Below, in pieces: positions 1-7,405 of a stretch of 64,000 nt of DNA. Position 1 is the first letter of the stretch; each line of letters opens with the position of its first letter. The notes beneath the pieces were generated by a model. The model did no database searches. It worked only from the letters and a program-made list of their open reading frames with translations, and had not been told where the DNA came from. The translations under genes were made by a program, and so were the position numbers. Location: contig NZ_BANU01000002.1 in assembly GCF_000333035.1 (NCBI RefSeq), positions 1 to 64,000 of the forward strand. Direction: 5' to 3'. Origin of the DNA: Gordonia sihwensis NBRC 108236 (GTDB taxonomy: Bacteria > Actinomycetota > Actinomycetes > Mycobacteriales > Mycobacteriaceae).

Positions 1-1
1 C

Positions 2-2074
2 GTCGTCACCTTCGTCGACGAGATCGTCGACACCCCCGTCGACGTGCCGCGCGTCATCGAGAAGCCGATCGTGACGGTGAAGGACGAGATCGTCGACAAC
101 GAGATCGACATCCCGCGGTTGGTGGAGAAGCCGATCGTCACGATCCTCGACGAGATCGTCGACAAACCGATCGAGATCCAGCGGCTCGTGGAGAAGCTGC
201 TCGTGACTGTGGTGGACGAGATCGTGGAGCGGCCCACCGAGGTCTCGCGCATGGTGGAGAAGCTGCTGGTCGAGATCACCGACGACGTCGTCGAGAAGCC
301 CATCAGCGTCGAGCGGATGGTGGAGAAGCCGATCGTCACCATCGTCGACAAGGTGGTGGAGGTCCCGGTCGAGTCGGTCGTCGAGAAGGTGATCGAGAAG
401 CCCGTCGAGAAGATCGTCGAGGTGATCCGCGAAGTTCCCGTCGAGAAGATCGTCGAGAAGGAGATCGAGGTCCCGGTCGAGAAGATCGTCTACAAGCCCG
501 TCGAGAAGGTCGTCGAGAAGCACGTCGACGCGACCGAGGAATCGGCGGCGGAGACGACGGTCGAGAAGGAGATCGAGGTCCCGGTCGAGAAGATCGTCTA
601 CAAGACGGTCGAGAAGGTCGTCGAGAAGGAGATCGAACTCGTCGTAGAGAAGGCGGAGATCAAGACCGTCGAGGTGCCGCGCGAGGTGATCGTGGAGCAG
701 ATCGTCGACAAGCCGATCGAGAAGCCGGTCGACCATGTGGTCGAGCGGATCGTCGAGAAGCCGAACGTGGTCGAGAAGGTGATCGAGAAGCCCGTCGACC
801 GTGAGGTGGAACGGATCGTCGAGATCCCCAACGTCACCGAGAAACTGGTCGAGAAGCCGGTGGACCATGTGGTCGAGCGGGTGGTCGAGAAGCCGAACGT
901 GGTCGAGAAGATCGTCGAGAACCCCGTCGAACACGCCGTGGAGCGCGTGGTCGAGAAGCCCGAACTGGTCGAGAAGATCATCGAGAAGCCCGTCGAGCAC
1001 GTGGTGGAACGGGTTGTGGAAGTGCCCAACGTCGTCGAGAACGTGGTGGAGAAGCCCGTCGACCGTGTCGTCGACAAGGTGGTCGAGATCCCCAACGTCA
1101 TCGAGCAGGTGGTGGAGCGGCCCGTCGACCGCGTGGTGGAGCGGGTGGTGGAGCGGCCGAATGTGGTCGAGAAGATCGTCGAGCAGCCGGTGGACCATGT
1201 GGTCGAGCGGGTGGTGGAGCGACCGAATGTGGTCGAGAAGATCGTCGAGCAGCCGGTGGACCATGTGGTCGAGCGGGTGGTGGAGCGACCGAACGTGGTC
1301 GAGAAGGTCATCGAGCAGCCGGTCGACCGCGTGGTGGAACGCGTCGTCGAAGTGCCCAACGTGATCGACAAGGTCGTCGAGCGCCCCGTTGACCGCGTGG
1401 TGGAGCGGGTGGTGGAGCGGCCGAATGTGGTCGAGAAGGTCATCGAGCAGCCGGTGGACCGGACCGTCGAGCGCGTGGTGGAACAGCCCAACGTGGTCGA
1501 GAAGATCGTCGACAAGCCGGTGGAGCACGTCGTGGAGAAGATCGTCGAACGGCCGGAGATCATCGAGAAGGTGGTCGAGCAGGAAGTCCGCCGCGAGTTC
1601 GACAAGAACGTGCAGACCCCCGTCCTGGTGGAGAACGTGATCGAGAAGCGGTTCGACCACGTCGTGGAGCGGATCGTCGAGAAGCCCGTCGAGCACATCG
1701 TGGAGAAGGTGGTCGAGAAGCCGGTCTACGTCGAGGTCGAGAAGGTGGTCGAGAAGCCCATCGAGCAGATCGTCGTGGTCGAGAAGCCGGTCATCGTCCG
1801 CAAGGTGGTCGAGAAGCCGGTGGAGACCTACGTCGAGGAGTCCGAGGACACCGTCCGGACCGTGACCCACGACCAGCCGGAGCCGGCGACCGGCGGCGAG
1901 ACGCAGTACGTCCAGCCCGAGCCCGACACCGGCAGGCATCACTGGGTGGACGCCGGCACCGGGCAGCACCCGGACCACGGCTTCGCCGGCTCCGAATCCG
2001 AGGAGACGCGGCCGCGCGTCAAGGTGGACCCGACGTACACCGTTCGCCGGGCGCGCCACCGCAGTCCCGACTGA
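2..2074 (+). CDS. Val/Pro/Glu/Lys tandem-repeat protein, alveolin/articulin-like (5' partial)
   Basis: The frame is open back to base 2 with no stop, so the gene starts outside the window; the GTG at 44 lies inside a repeat and is not a credible start. About 690 codons are visible. Nearly all are 22-residue units built from two 11-residue halves, each half carrying one proline, with the pattern VEKPVDxVVERVVExPNVVEK. About 14 units run from nt 710 to 1640; earlier units are more diverged (PIVTxxDEIVDxPIEI). A roughly 80-residue non-repeat acidic tail (nt 1830-2071) contains two QPEP motifs and ends in a basic stretch. No membrane segment, LPXTG motif or signal is visible in this part. Alternating Val-Pro/Glu-Lys repeats are typical of alveolin, articulin and epiplasmin cytoskeletal proteins of protists; a structural role here is only inference. 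Function unknown. Confidence 0.85.
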   Translation, partial: VVTFVDEIVDTPVDVPRVIEKPIVTVKDEIVDNEIDIPRLVEKPIVTILDEIVDKPIEIQRLVEKLLVTVVDEIVERPTEVSRMVEKLLVEITDDVVEKPISVERMVEKPIVTIVDKVVEVPVESVVEKVIEKPVEKIVEVIREVPVEKIVEKEIEVPVEKIVYKPVEKVVEKHVDATEESAAETTVEKEIEVPVEKIVYKTVEKVVEKEIELVVEKAEIKTVEVPREVIVEQIVDKPIEKPVDHVVERIVEKPNVVEKVIEKPVDREVERIVEIPNVTEKLVEKPVDHVVERVVEKPNVVEKIVENPVEHAVERVVEKPELVEKIIEKPVEHVVERVVEVPNVVENVVEKPVDRVVDKVVEIPNVIEQVVERPVDRVVERVVERPNVVEKIVEQPVDHVVERVVERPNVVEKIVEQPVDHVVERVVERPNVVEKVIEQPVDRVVERVVEVPNVIDKVVERPVDRVVERVVERPNVVEKVIEQPVDRTVERVVEQPNVVEKIVDKPVEHVVEKIVERPEIIEKVVEQEVRREFDKNVQTPVLVENVIEKRFDHVVERIVEKPVEHIVEKVVEKPVYVEVEKVVEKPIEQIVVVEKPVIVRKVVEKPVETYVEESEDTVRTVTHDQPEPATGGETQYVQPEPDTGRHHWVDAGTGQHPDHGFAGSESEETRPRVKVDPTYTVRRARHRSPD

Positions 2075-2088
2075 GATCAGTAGGCACG

Positions 2089-2123
2089 ACGGCATCCGAG
2101 GGGAATGTTCCCTCGGATGCCGT
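2089..2123 (+). terminator. Strong hairpin after the repeat-protein gene
   Basis: A perfect 14-bp inverted repeat (left arm 2089-2102, right arm 2110-2123, 7-nt loop) starts 14 nt after the stop codon. No long T-tract follows, which is common for high-GC actinobacterial terminators. It separates the repeat gene from the dehydrogenase. Confidence 0.75.
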
Positions 2124-2167
2124 TGTGCGTCCTGATGCCGGCACGCACCCGGCCCTACAGTGGACGC

Positions 2168-3331
2168 ATGAAAGCTGTGGTGTGTCACGAAGGTTCGCTC
2201 GACGTGCGCGAGATGGAGATTCCCCGCCCCGGTCCGGGCCACGTATTGATCAAAGTGCTCCGCGCCGGGATCTGCGGGTCCGACCTGCATGCGCGGGTTC
2301 ACGGAGACGTCGCCGCCGACATCGGGGAGAAGGTGGGCTACGACCACTTCATGCGCCCCGCCCACGAGGTGGTGATGGGCCACGAGTTCGTCGGGGAGGT
2401 GGTCTCGTACGGTCCCAAATGCCGCAAACGGTGGAAGCCGGGCACAGCGGTGGTCGCGCTGCCGATCATCCGTCACGACGGCGAGGTCGAAATGGTGGGG
2501 CTCTCGGCGCAGGCGCCCGGGGCGTACGCCGAATACATGGTGGTCCAGGAAGATCTGGCGATGCCCGTCCCCGACGGTGTGGACGTGGAACTCGCGGCCT
2601 TGACCGAGCCGCTCGCGGTGGCGCATCACGCGGTCCGGCGCAGTGAGATCGGCCGGCGCGACGTGGCCGTTGTGGTCGGCTGCGGCCCCATCGGCCTCGC
2701 GGTGATCCTGATGCTGAAAGCGGCGGGAGTGCGCACGGTGGTCGCCGCCGACCTCTCCGAACTGCGCCGCGACCTCGCCCGTCAGTGCGGAGCAGACGTC
2801 GTGGTCGACCCCGCCGTCGACAGTCCGTGGGACGCGGCGCCGCAACAGAGGAAGCACTTCACCCGCGTCGGAGATCTGTTCTCGGTGGCGTTCGACGCCA
2901 TGCACGCACTTCAGACCATTCCCCGGACGCCGTGGTGGTCGCTGATGAGCGTCGCCGACAAGCTGTCGCTCACGCCGCGCGGGCCCGTGGTCTTCGAATG
3001 CGTCGGCGTTCCCGGAATGATCGACGACCTCGTCGCGCACGTGCCCTTCCGCTCGCGGGTCGTGGTGGTCGGAGTGTGCATGGAGCCGGATGTCTTCCAG
3101 CCTGCGATGGCAGGCAACAAGGAGATCGACCTGCGCTTCGTCTTCGGCTACGACCCCGCCGAGTTCCGGGCCACGCTGCACATGATCGCGCGCGGGACGG
3201 TTCAGCCGAGGCCGCTGCTCACCGGCACAGTCGGGCTCGGCGGTGCCGCGGGGGCATTCGAGGCGCTCGCCTCGGCACGCAGTCACGCGAAGATCCTCAT
3301 CGATCCGGCGAGCGACGTCGTGGACGTCTGA
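2168..3331 (+). CDS. Zinc-dependent medium-chain alcohol dehydrogenase
   Basis: A 387-aa MDR-superfamily NAD(P)-dependent dehydrogenase. Seen: catalytic zinc ligands in GICGSDLH (about residue 35) and GHEFVGEV, a Rossmann motif VVGCGPIGL near residue 178, and a C-terminal catalytic-domain return. The four-cysteine structural-zinc lobe (CxxCxxC) common in this family is missing; that stretch reads PIIRHDGEVEM. The ATG at 2168 is chosen because MKAVVCHEG is the usual N-terminus and because TACAGT (2156-2161) lies 6 nt upstream, as in a leaderless promoter; the frame is open further upstream but that would run into the terminator hairpin. The substrate cannot be told from sequence; a secondary alcohol or diol is plausible. 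Confidence 0.85.
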   Translation: MKAVVCHEGSLDVREMEIPRPGPGHVLIKVLRAGICGSDLHARVHGDVAADIGEKVGYDHFMRPAHEVVMGHEFVGEVVSYGPKCRKRWKPGTAVVALPIIRHDGEVEMVGLSAQAPGAYAEYMVVQEDLAMPVPDGVDVELAALTEPLAVAHHAVRRSEIGRRDVAVVVGCGPIGLAVILMLKAAGVRTVVAADLSELRRDLARQCGADVVVDPAVDSPWDAAPQQRKHFTRVGDLFSVAFDAMHALQTIPRTPWWSLMSVADKLSLTPRGPVVFECVGVPGMIDDLVAHVPFRSRVVVVGVCMEPDVFQPAMAGNKEIDLRFVFGYDPAEFRATLHMIARGTVQPRPLLTGTVGLGGAAGAFEALASARSHAKILIDPASDVVDV

Positions 3332-3387
3332 GCGTCCGGACGTGATCCGACGGTACTTTCCGTGATTGGCGCCACAACCGGAATTAT

Positions 3388-3403
3388 CCGGACCACGGTC
3401 CGG
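3388..3403. promoter_or_regulatory. Palindrome next to a -10-like box upstream of the YceI gene
   Basis: CCGGACC-ac-GGTCCGG is a perfect 7-2-7 inverted repeat directly followed by TATGCT (3405-3410), a good -10 candidate about 75 nt upstream of the YceI start. The position suggests an operator for a dimeric repressor. No regulator gene is adjacent, so the binding protein is unknown. Confidence 0.4.
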
Positions 3404-3482
3404 TTATGCTCTGTGTGTGTGCGGCACACGCCGCCGCAGAACCACAGACGCCATCGAGATCGCTTCCGCAAGGAGAACCGTC

Positions 3483-4037
3483 ATGACTGCAGCAACCGTC
3501 ACCCCCGCTGACCTGACCCCCGGCACCTGGACCATCGACCCGGTCCACTCGACCATCGGCTTCTCGGTCCGCCACCTGATGGTCTCGAAGGTCCGCGGCA
3601 CCTTCGACGCCTTCACCGGCACCATCACCATCGCCGAGGACGGCACGCCGTCGGTTCAGGCCGAGATCGACGTCACCTCGATCAACACCCGCAACGAACA
3701 GCGCGACGGCCACATCAAGTCGGCCGACTTCTTCGACGCCGAGAAGTTCCCGACCGCCACTTTCACCTCCACCTCCGTCGTGGAGAAGGGCGGGGACTAC
3801 GAGCTCACCGGCGACTTCACGCTCAAGGGCGTCACCAAGCCGGTTACCCTGAAGATGGAGTACAACGGCGTCAACGCGGGAATGGGCCAGGGCCCGGTCG
3901 CGGGCTTTGAGGCCTCGACCGTGATCAACCGCAAGGATTTCGGCATCGACATCGAGATGCCGCTGGAGACCGGTGGAACCGTGGTCGGTGACAAGATCAC
4001 CATCACGCTCGAGATCGAGGCGACGCACACCGCCTGA
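3483..4037 (+). CDS. YceI family protein
   Basis: A 184-aa protein covering the whole YceI domain, a lipocalin-like beta-barrel that binds isoprenoid or other lipid-like ligands. Seen: N-terminal TWTIDPVHSTIGFSVRHL, central NxRxxQRDGHIKSADFFD and TLKGVTKPV, all family hallmarks. There is no signal peptide, as is usual for actinobacterial members, so it is probably cytoplasmic. The start ATG at 3483 has a textbook AAGGAG at 3470-3475. The reading frame is open further upstream but that part has no conserved sequence. The gene has its own promoter region containing the palindrome at 3388. Its exact role is unknown. Confidence 0.9.
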   Translation: MTAATVTPADLTPGTWTIDPVHSTIGFSVRHLMVSKVRGTFDAFTGTITIAEDGTPSVQAEIDVTSINTRNEQRDGHIKSADFFDAEKFPTATFTSTSVVEKGGDYELTGDFTLKGVTKPVTLKMEYNGVNAGMGQGPVAGFEASTVINRKDFGIDIEMPLETGGTVVGDKITITLEIEATHTA

Positions 4038-4112
4038 TCGCTCCACCCCGACATCACCTCCCGGTCTTCGGTAATCTCAGTGAGATTCCATTGGGCCGGG
4101 AGGTGATTGCTT

Positions 4113-5840
4113 GTGCGTGGCGAGACTCGCACTGAGCTGCACCGTTTTGCCGAATGGGTGGACCGCAGGCTGAAACTGGCCTACTTCGGCGGGCGGCTCG
4201 TGGAAGGCGGAAGCGAACGCGTCGCCACCGAGTGGCGGGCGATGGACGTGGCGACCCGCCGCGGAATCGTCGCCCGGGCCATGGTGCTCGGAAGCGCGAT
4301 TCTCGGCGGGGCCAAGATCCTGATCAGCATCGAGACCTTCATCGCGGTGTTCCTCGCGTTCAGCGGCGGCGAACTCACGCTGCACTCGGGTTCCGAGGAT
4401 CCCGGCATGCTCGCGGTACTGTTCTCGACGCTGGTCGGACTGATCGTCAGTCTCGCGATCTCGCTGCTGTTCCTGAAACCGCAGTTCGCGTGGTTCGTCA
4501 GCGGCGGTCCCGCCGACGACGACCGTCGAAGACAAGTGCAGGTGATCCCGACCCGCGTGGTGTACGCCGACCTGGTCGGCTGGCTCGCCGCGTACCTGAT
4601 GTACGTGGTGCTCTCCGACGCCGAGCCGGTGTTCCTGCTCGCCATGCTCGTGGCGTTCATGCTCGCCGCCATAACCTCGGCGTGCCTGAACTACATGTTC
4701 ATCGAGAGCGCGGTCCGGCCGTTGACGGTGCTCGCCTTCGGCGGGCGGTCGATGCGGTTCGCGATGCACGGCGTGCGCGAGCGCATGGCGGTGATCTGGC
4801 TGGTCTCCTCGGCGGTGCCGATGGTCGGGATGGTCACGATCATCGTCGGGCGGGTACTCGGCCTGGTCCCGCAGGTGGAGGATCGTTTCGACTGGCCGAT
4901 CGCGTTTCTGGCCTTCATCGCGCTCGCCTCGGGCGGGCGCGTCGTCGGACTGGTGGGCCGTGCGATCCGCGATCCCCTCAACGAGATGAGCGATGTCATC
5001 GAATCCGCTCGCGACGGCGACCTGACCAGGCGCGTCGCCGTCTACGACTCCTCCGAGATCGGTGTGCTCCAGCATGGCATCAACGGGATGCTCGACGGCC
5101 TTCAGGAACGTGACCGGATGCGCGAGATCTTCTCCCGCCACGTCGGAGTGGGGGTCGCCGACCTGGCTCTCGAACACGGCGGAGATCTGGTCGGATCGAA
5201 CACCGAGGTCGCGGTGATCTTCGTCGATATCACCGGGTCGACGTCGTTCGCGGCACGGCGCGACCCGCGCGAGACCGCGGTGGTTCTCAACGCCTTCTTC
5301 TCCATCGTCGCCGAGGTGGTGGAACGGCACGGCGGCTTCATCAACAAGTTCGAGGGCGATGCGGCGCTCGCCGTATTCGGTGTGCCCGCGCCACTGGACA
5401 ATCCCGCCGAATCGGCGTTGGGGGCCGCGCGCGAACTCGGTGTGGCGCTCGGTGAGAAGCTCCCGCTGGAGTGGGGGATGGCCGTGGCCTACGGTCCGGT
5501 GTTCGCCGGCAACATCGGAGCGCGGACCCGGTACGAGTACACCGTGATCGGGGACCCGGTGAACGAGTGCGCGCGGTTGTCCGACCGGGCCAAGGAGGGA
5601 TACTCGCCCGTCTACGCCAGCGGCGCGGCCATCGACCGTGCCGGCGCCGACGAGGTGGCGAAGTGGCGCCGCGTGGATCGGGTGACCCTGCGCGGTCGGC
5701 CGGAGCCGACCGAGATCTTCGCGCCGCGCGAGTTGCTGATCCGCGCCGAGCCGCCGTCGCTCGGTAGTGTGCTGGCTGACCTGGTGAAGTTCGCCATACC
5801 GCGTGAGCGTTCGCCGCGTGCGGCCGCGAAGGAGCAGTGA
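4113..5840 (+). CDS. Membrane-bound class III adenylate cyclase with HAMP domain
   Basis: A 575-aa protein that should make cAMP from ATP at the membrane. Six hydrophobic segments fill the first 290 residues, followed by a HAMP linker (RAIRDPLNEMSDVI to about residue 340) and a class III cyclase domain (about 360-550). Catalytic features seen: metal Asp in FVDITGS, the second Asp with its preceding lysine in NKFEGDAALAVFG, and YTVIGDPVNECARL with the transition-state Asn. This architecture matches the M. tuberculosis Rv1318c-Rv1320c group. GTG 4113 is chosen because GGGAGG lies about 9 nt upstream; a TTG at 4107 is possible. It is followed after one base by the SDR gene. A perfect CRP-type site occurs upstream of rpf in this window, so the cAMP produced has a plausible local target. 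Confidence 0.9.
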   Translation: MRGETRTELHRFAEWVDRRLKLAYFGGRLVEGGSERVATEWRAMDVATRRGIVARAMVLGSAILGGAKILISIETFIAVFLAFSGGELTLHSGSEDPGMLAVLFSTLVGLIVSLAISLLFLKPQFAWFVSGGPADDDRRRQVQVIPTRVVYADLVGWLAAYLMYVVLSDAEPVFLLAMLVAFMLAAITSACLNYMFIESAVRPLTVLAFGGRSMRFAMHGVRERMAVIWLVSSAVPMVGMVTIIVGRVLGLVPQVEDRFDWPIAFLAFIALASGGRVVGLVGRAIRDPLNEMSDVIESARDGDLTRRVAVYDSSEIGVLQHGINGMLDGLQERDRMREIFSRHVGVGVADLALEHGGDLVGSNTEVAVIFVDITGSTSFAARRDPRETAVVLNAFFSIVAEVVERHGGFINKFEGDAALAVFGVPAPLDNPAESALGAARELGVALGEKLPLEWGMAVAYGPVFAGNIGARTRYEYTVIGDPVNECARLSDRAKEGYSPVYASGAAIDRAGADEVAKWRRVDRVTLRGRPEPTEIFAPRELLIRAEPPSLGSVLADLVKFAIPRERSPRAAAKEQ

Positions 5841-5841
5841 C

Positions 5842-6711
5842 ATGAGCGATCGGCCGACAGCCGGATTACCCGACCAGAGCGGCCGCACCTGGGTGATCAC
5901 CGGCGCGAACAGCGGGCTGGGTGCCGAGATCGCCAGGGCTGCCGCGGCGGCCGGCGCCGACGTGACCCTCGCCTGCCGCAACCTGGACAAAGCCGAACGT
6001 GTGGCGGGCCGGATCGGCGCGTCGGCGCGCGTCGCGCATCTCGATCTGGCCGATCTGGGCTCTGTGCGCGATTTCGCGGCCGGCGTCGAGCCGTTCGACG
6101 TCCTGGTCAACAACGCCGGAGTGATGGCACTGCCGCACAGGCGTACGGCCGACGGTTTCGAGATGCAGATGGGCACCAACCACCTGGGGCATTTCGCCCT
6201 CACCGGACTGCTGCTGCCCAGAGTGCGCGAGCGGATCGTCATCATGTCCTCGCTCGCGCAGAACTGGGGAAGGATCCACGCCGACGACCTCAACTGGGAG
6301 CGGCGGCGCTACAACCGATGGGCGGCGTACGGCGACTCCAAGCTGGCGAACACCGTGTTCGGACGAGAGCTGGCGCGCAGGCTCACCCAGTCGGGATCCC
6401 CCGTGCGGGCGGTCCTGGCTCATCCCGGCTACACCTCGACCGGTCTGATGGGGCAATCCGAGACGCCCGTGGACTACCTGATGAAGGCGGGCGCGATGCT
6501 TCGCGTGGGGCAGCCTGCGGCTCAGGGGGCGTTGCCCGCACTGTTCGCGGCGACGGCCGACGTCCCGAACGGCAGCTATTGGGGGCCCAACCGGGTGCTG
6601 CGCGGTACACCGTCGCGTGCACGTTATCGTGCGGCGGCCGACGATCAGCGGGTTCGCGACCGCCTCTGGTCGGCGTCCGAGGAACTGACGGGCGTCACTT
6701 TCGACGTCTGA
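5842..6711 (+). CDS. Short-chain dehydrogenase/reductase
   Basis: A 289-aa classical-fold SDR close to the retinol-dehydrogenase/WW-oxidoreductase-like group. Seen: cofactor motif TGANSGLG near residue 21, NNAG near residue 87, catalytic Ser in MSSLAQ, and YGDSK with the active-site Tyr and Lys. The start ATG at 5842 has AAGGAG 7 nt upstream inside the end of the cyclase gene and follows that gene's stop by one base, so the two are probably co-transcribed. NADP preference and substrate cannot be assigned. Confidence 0.88.
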   Translation: MSDRPTAGLPDQSGRTWVITGANSGLGAEIARAAAAAGADVTLACRNLDKAERVAGRIGASARVAHLDLADLGSVRDFAAGVEPFDVLVNNAGVMALPHRRTADGFEMQMGTNHLGHFALTGLLLPRVRERIVIMSSLAQNWGRIHADDLNWERRRYNRWAAYGDSKLANTVFGRELARRLTQSGSPVRAVLAHPGYTSTGLMGQSETPVDYLMKAGAMLRVGQPAAQGALPALFAATADVPNGSYWGPNRVLRGTPSRARYRAAADDQRVRDRLWSASEELTGVTFDV

Positions 6712-6722
6712 GAGCGCGCGGG

Positions 6723-7352
6723 TCAACGCACCCCGGCGGGACGGAACTGGACGCTGATCCGCGGGCCGGCCCCGGGCGTCTTCGGGACCGCGTGATCCCA
6801 TGTGCGCTGGCATGAGCCACCCATCACCAACAGATCGCCGGAACCGAGGATGAATTTCCGTGACGGTCCGCCGCCCCGCGGGCGCAGCAGAAGGGTGCGC
6901 GGAGCGCCCAGGGAGACGATCGCGACCAGGGTGTCGTCGATCCGTCCCCGACCGATCCGGTCACCGTGCCAGGCGACGCTGTCGGAGCCGTCCCGATACA
7001 ATGCCAGACCCGCGGTGGCGAAGCCCTCGGGCAGTTCTCGTCGGTAGTGGTGCGTCAGTGCACCGCGGGCCCGTTCGAGGATCTCGTGCGGCAGCGCGCT
7101 GCGCTGATCGTAGAAGGCCAGCAGTCGCGGGACGTCGACTACCGACTCGTACATCTGCCGGCGTTCGGCTCGCCACGGCACATCGGCGCGTAGGGCGTCG
7201 AACAGGTGCATCGACCCGGTGACCCAGCCCGGGCGCACATCGACCCAGGCGCCGTCGGAGAGCGGGTGTCGTACGGTGCTCGCGCTCAGTGCGGCCAGGC
7301 CGACGTCCGCGTCAGCCGAGTCGAACAACGAGGCCTGAACTCCAGTGCCCAT
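6723..7352 (-). CDS. AlkB-like 2-oxoglutarate/Fe(II) dioxygenase
   Basis: A 209-aa protein of the AlkB family, enzymes that oxidatively remove alkyl groups from DNA or RNA bases. Seen: the iron-binding pair in WHGDRIG, the distal His in TWDHAVPK, and the 2-oxoglutarate-binding Arg in PRISVQFR; MYESVVDVPR and LALYRDGSDSVAWH match the family fold. Start ATG 7352 has no Shine-Dalgarno but TAGGCT (7359-7364) sits 6 nt upstream, giving a leaderless transcript. A LexA-type box at 7373-7388 overlaps this promoter, so SOS induction is likely. It converges with the SDR gene, 11 bp apart. Confidence 0.9.
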   Translation of the reverse strand: MGTGVQASLFDSADADVGLAALSASTVRHPLSDGAWVDVRPGWVTGSMHLFDALRADVPWRAERRQMYESVVDVPRLLAFYDQRSALPHEILERARGALTHHYRRELPEGFATAGLALYRDGSDSVAWHGDRIGRGRIDDTLVAIVSLGAPRTLLLRPRGGGPSRKFILGSGDLLVMGGSCQRTWDHAVPKTPGAGPRISVQFRPAGVR

Positions 7353-7372
7353 GGCTGGAGCCTACCAGGGTA

Positions 7373-7388
7373 TCGAACGTATGTTCTA
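7373..7388. promoter_or_regulatory. LexA (SOS) box upstream of the AlkB-like gene
   Basis: TCGAAC-GTAT-GTTCTA matches the mycobacterial SOS box TCGAAC-N4-GTTCGA at 11 of 12 defined positions. It lies 21 nt upstream of the AlkB-like start and overlaps the spacer/-35 region of its putative promoter (-10 at 7359-7364), the expected position for LexA repression. Confidence 0.75.
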
Positions 7389-7405
7389 GTACGAACGGCG
7401 CGCGG

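Noticed and set aside
598..1698. Long open frame of 366 codons on the minus strand inside the repeat gene (Ser/Thr-rich repeats)
   Set aside because: It is the antisense shadow of the 66-bp repeats. Its composition is produced mechanically by the opposite strand and has no start signal.
2105..2167. Earlier start of the alcohol dehydrogenase gene at 2105
   Set aside because: It would begin inside the terminator hairpin and adds 21 residues not seen in the family; ATG 2168 has a leaderless promoter.
4077..6293. 738-codon frame on the minus strand opposite the adenylate cyclase
   Set aside because: High-GC shadow with His/Arg/Asp-rich sequence and no domain; the cyclase on the plus strand has full catalytic motifs.
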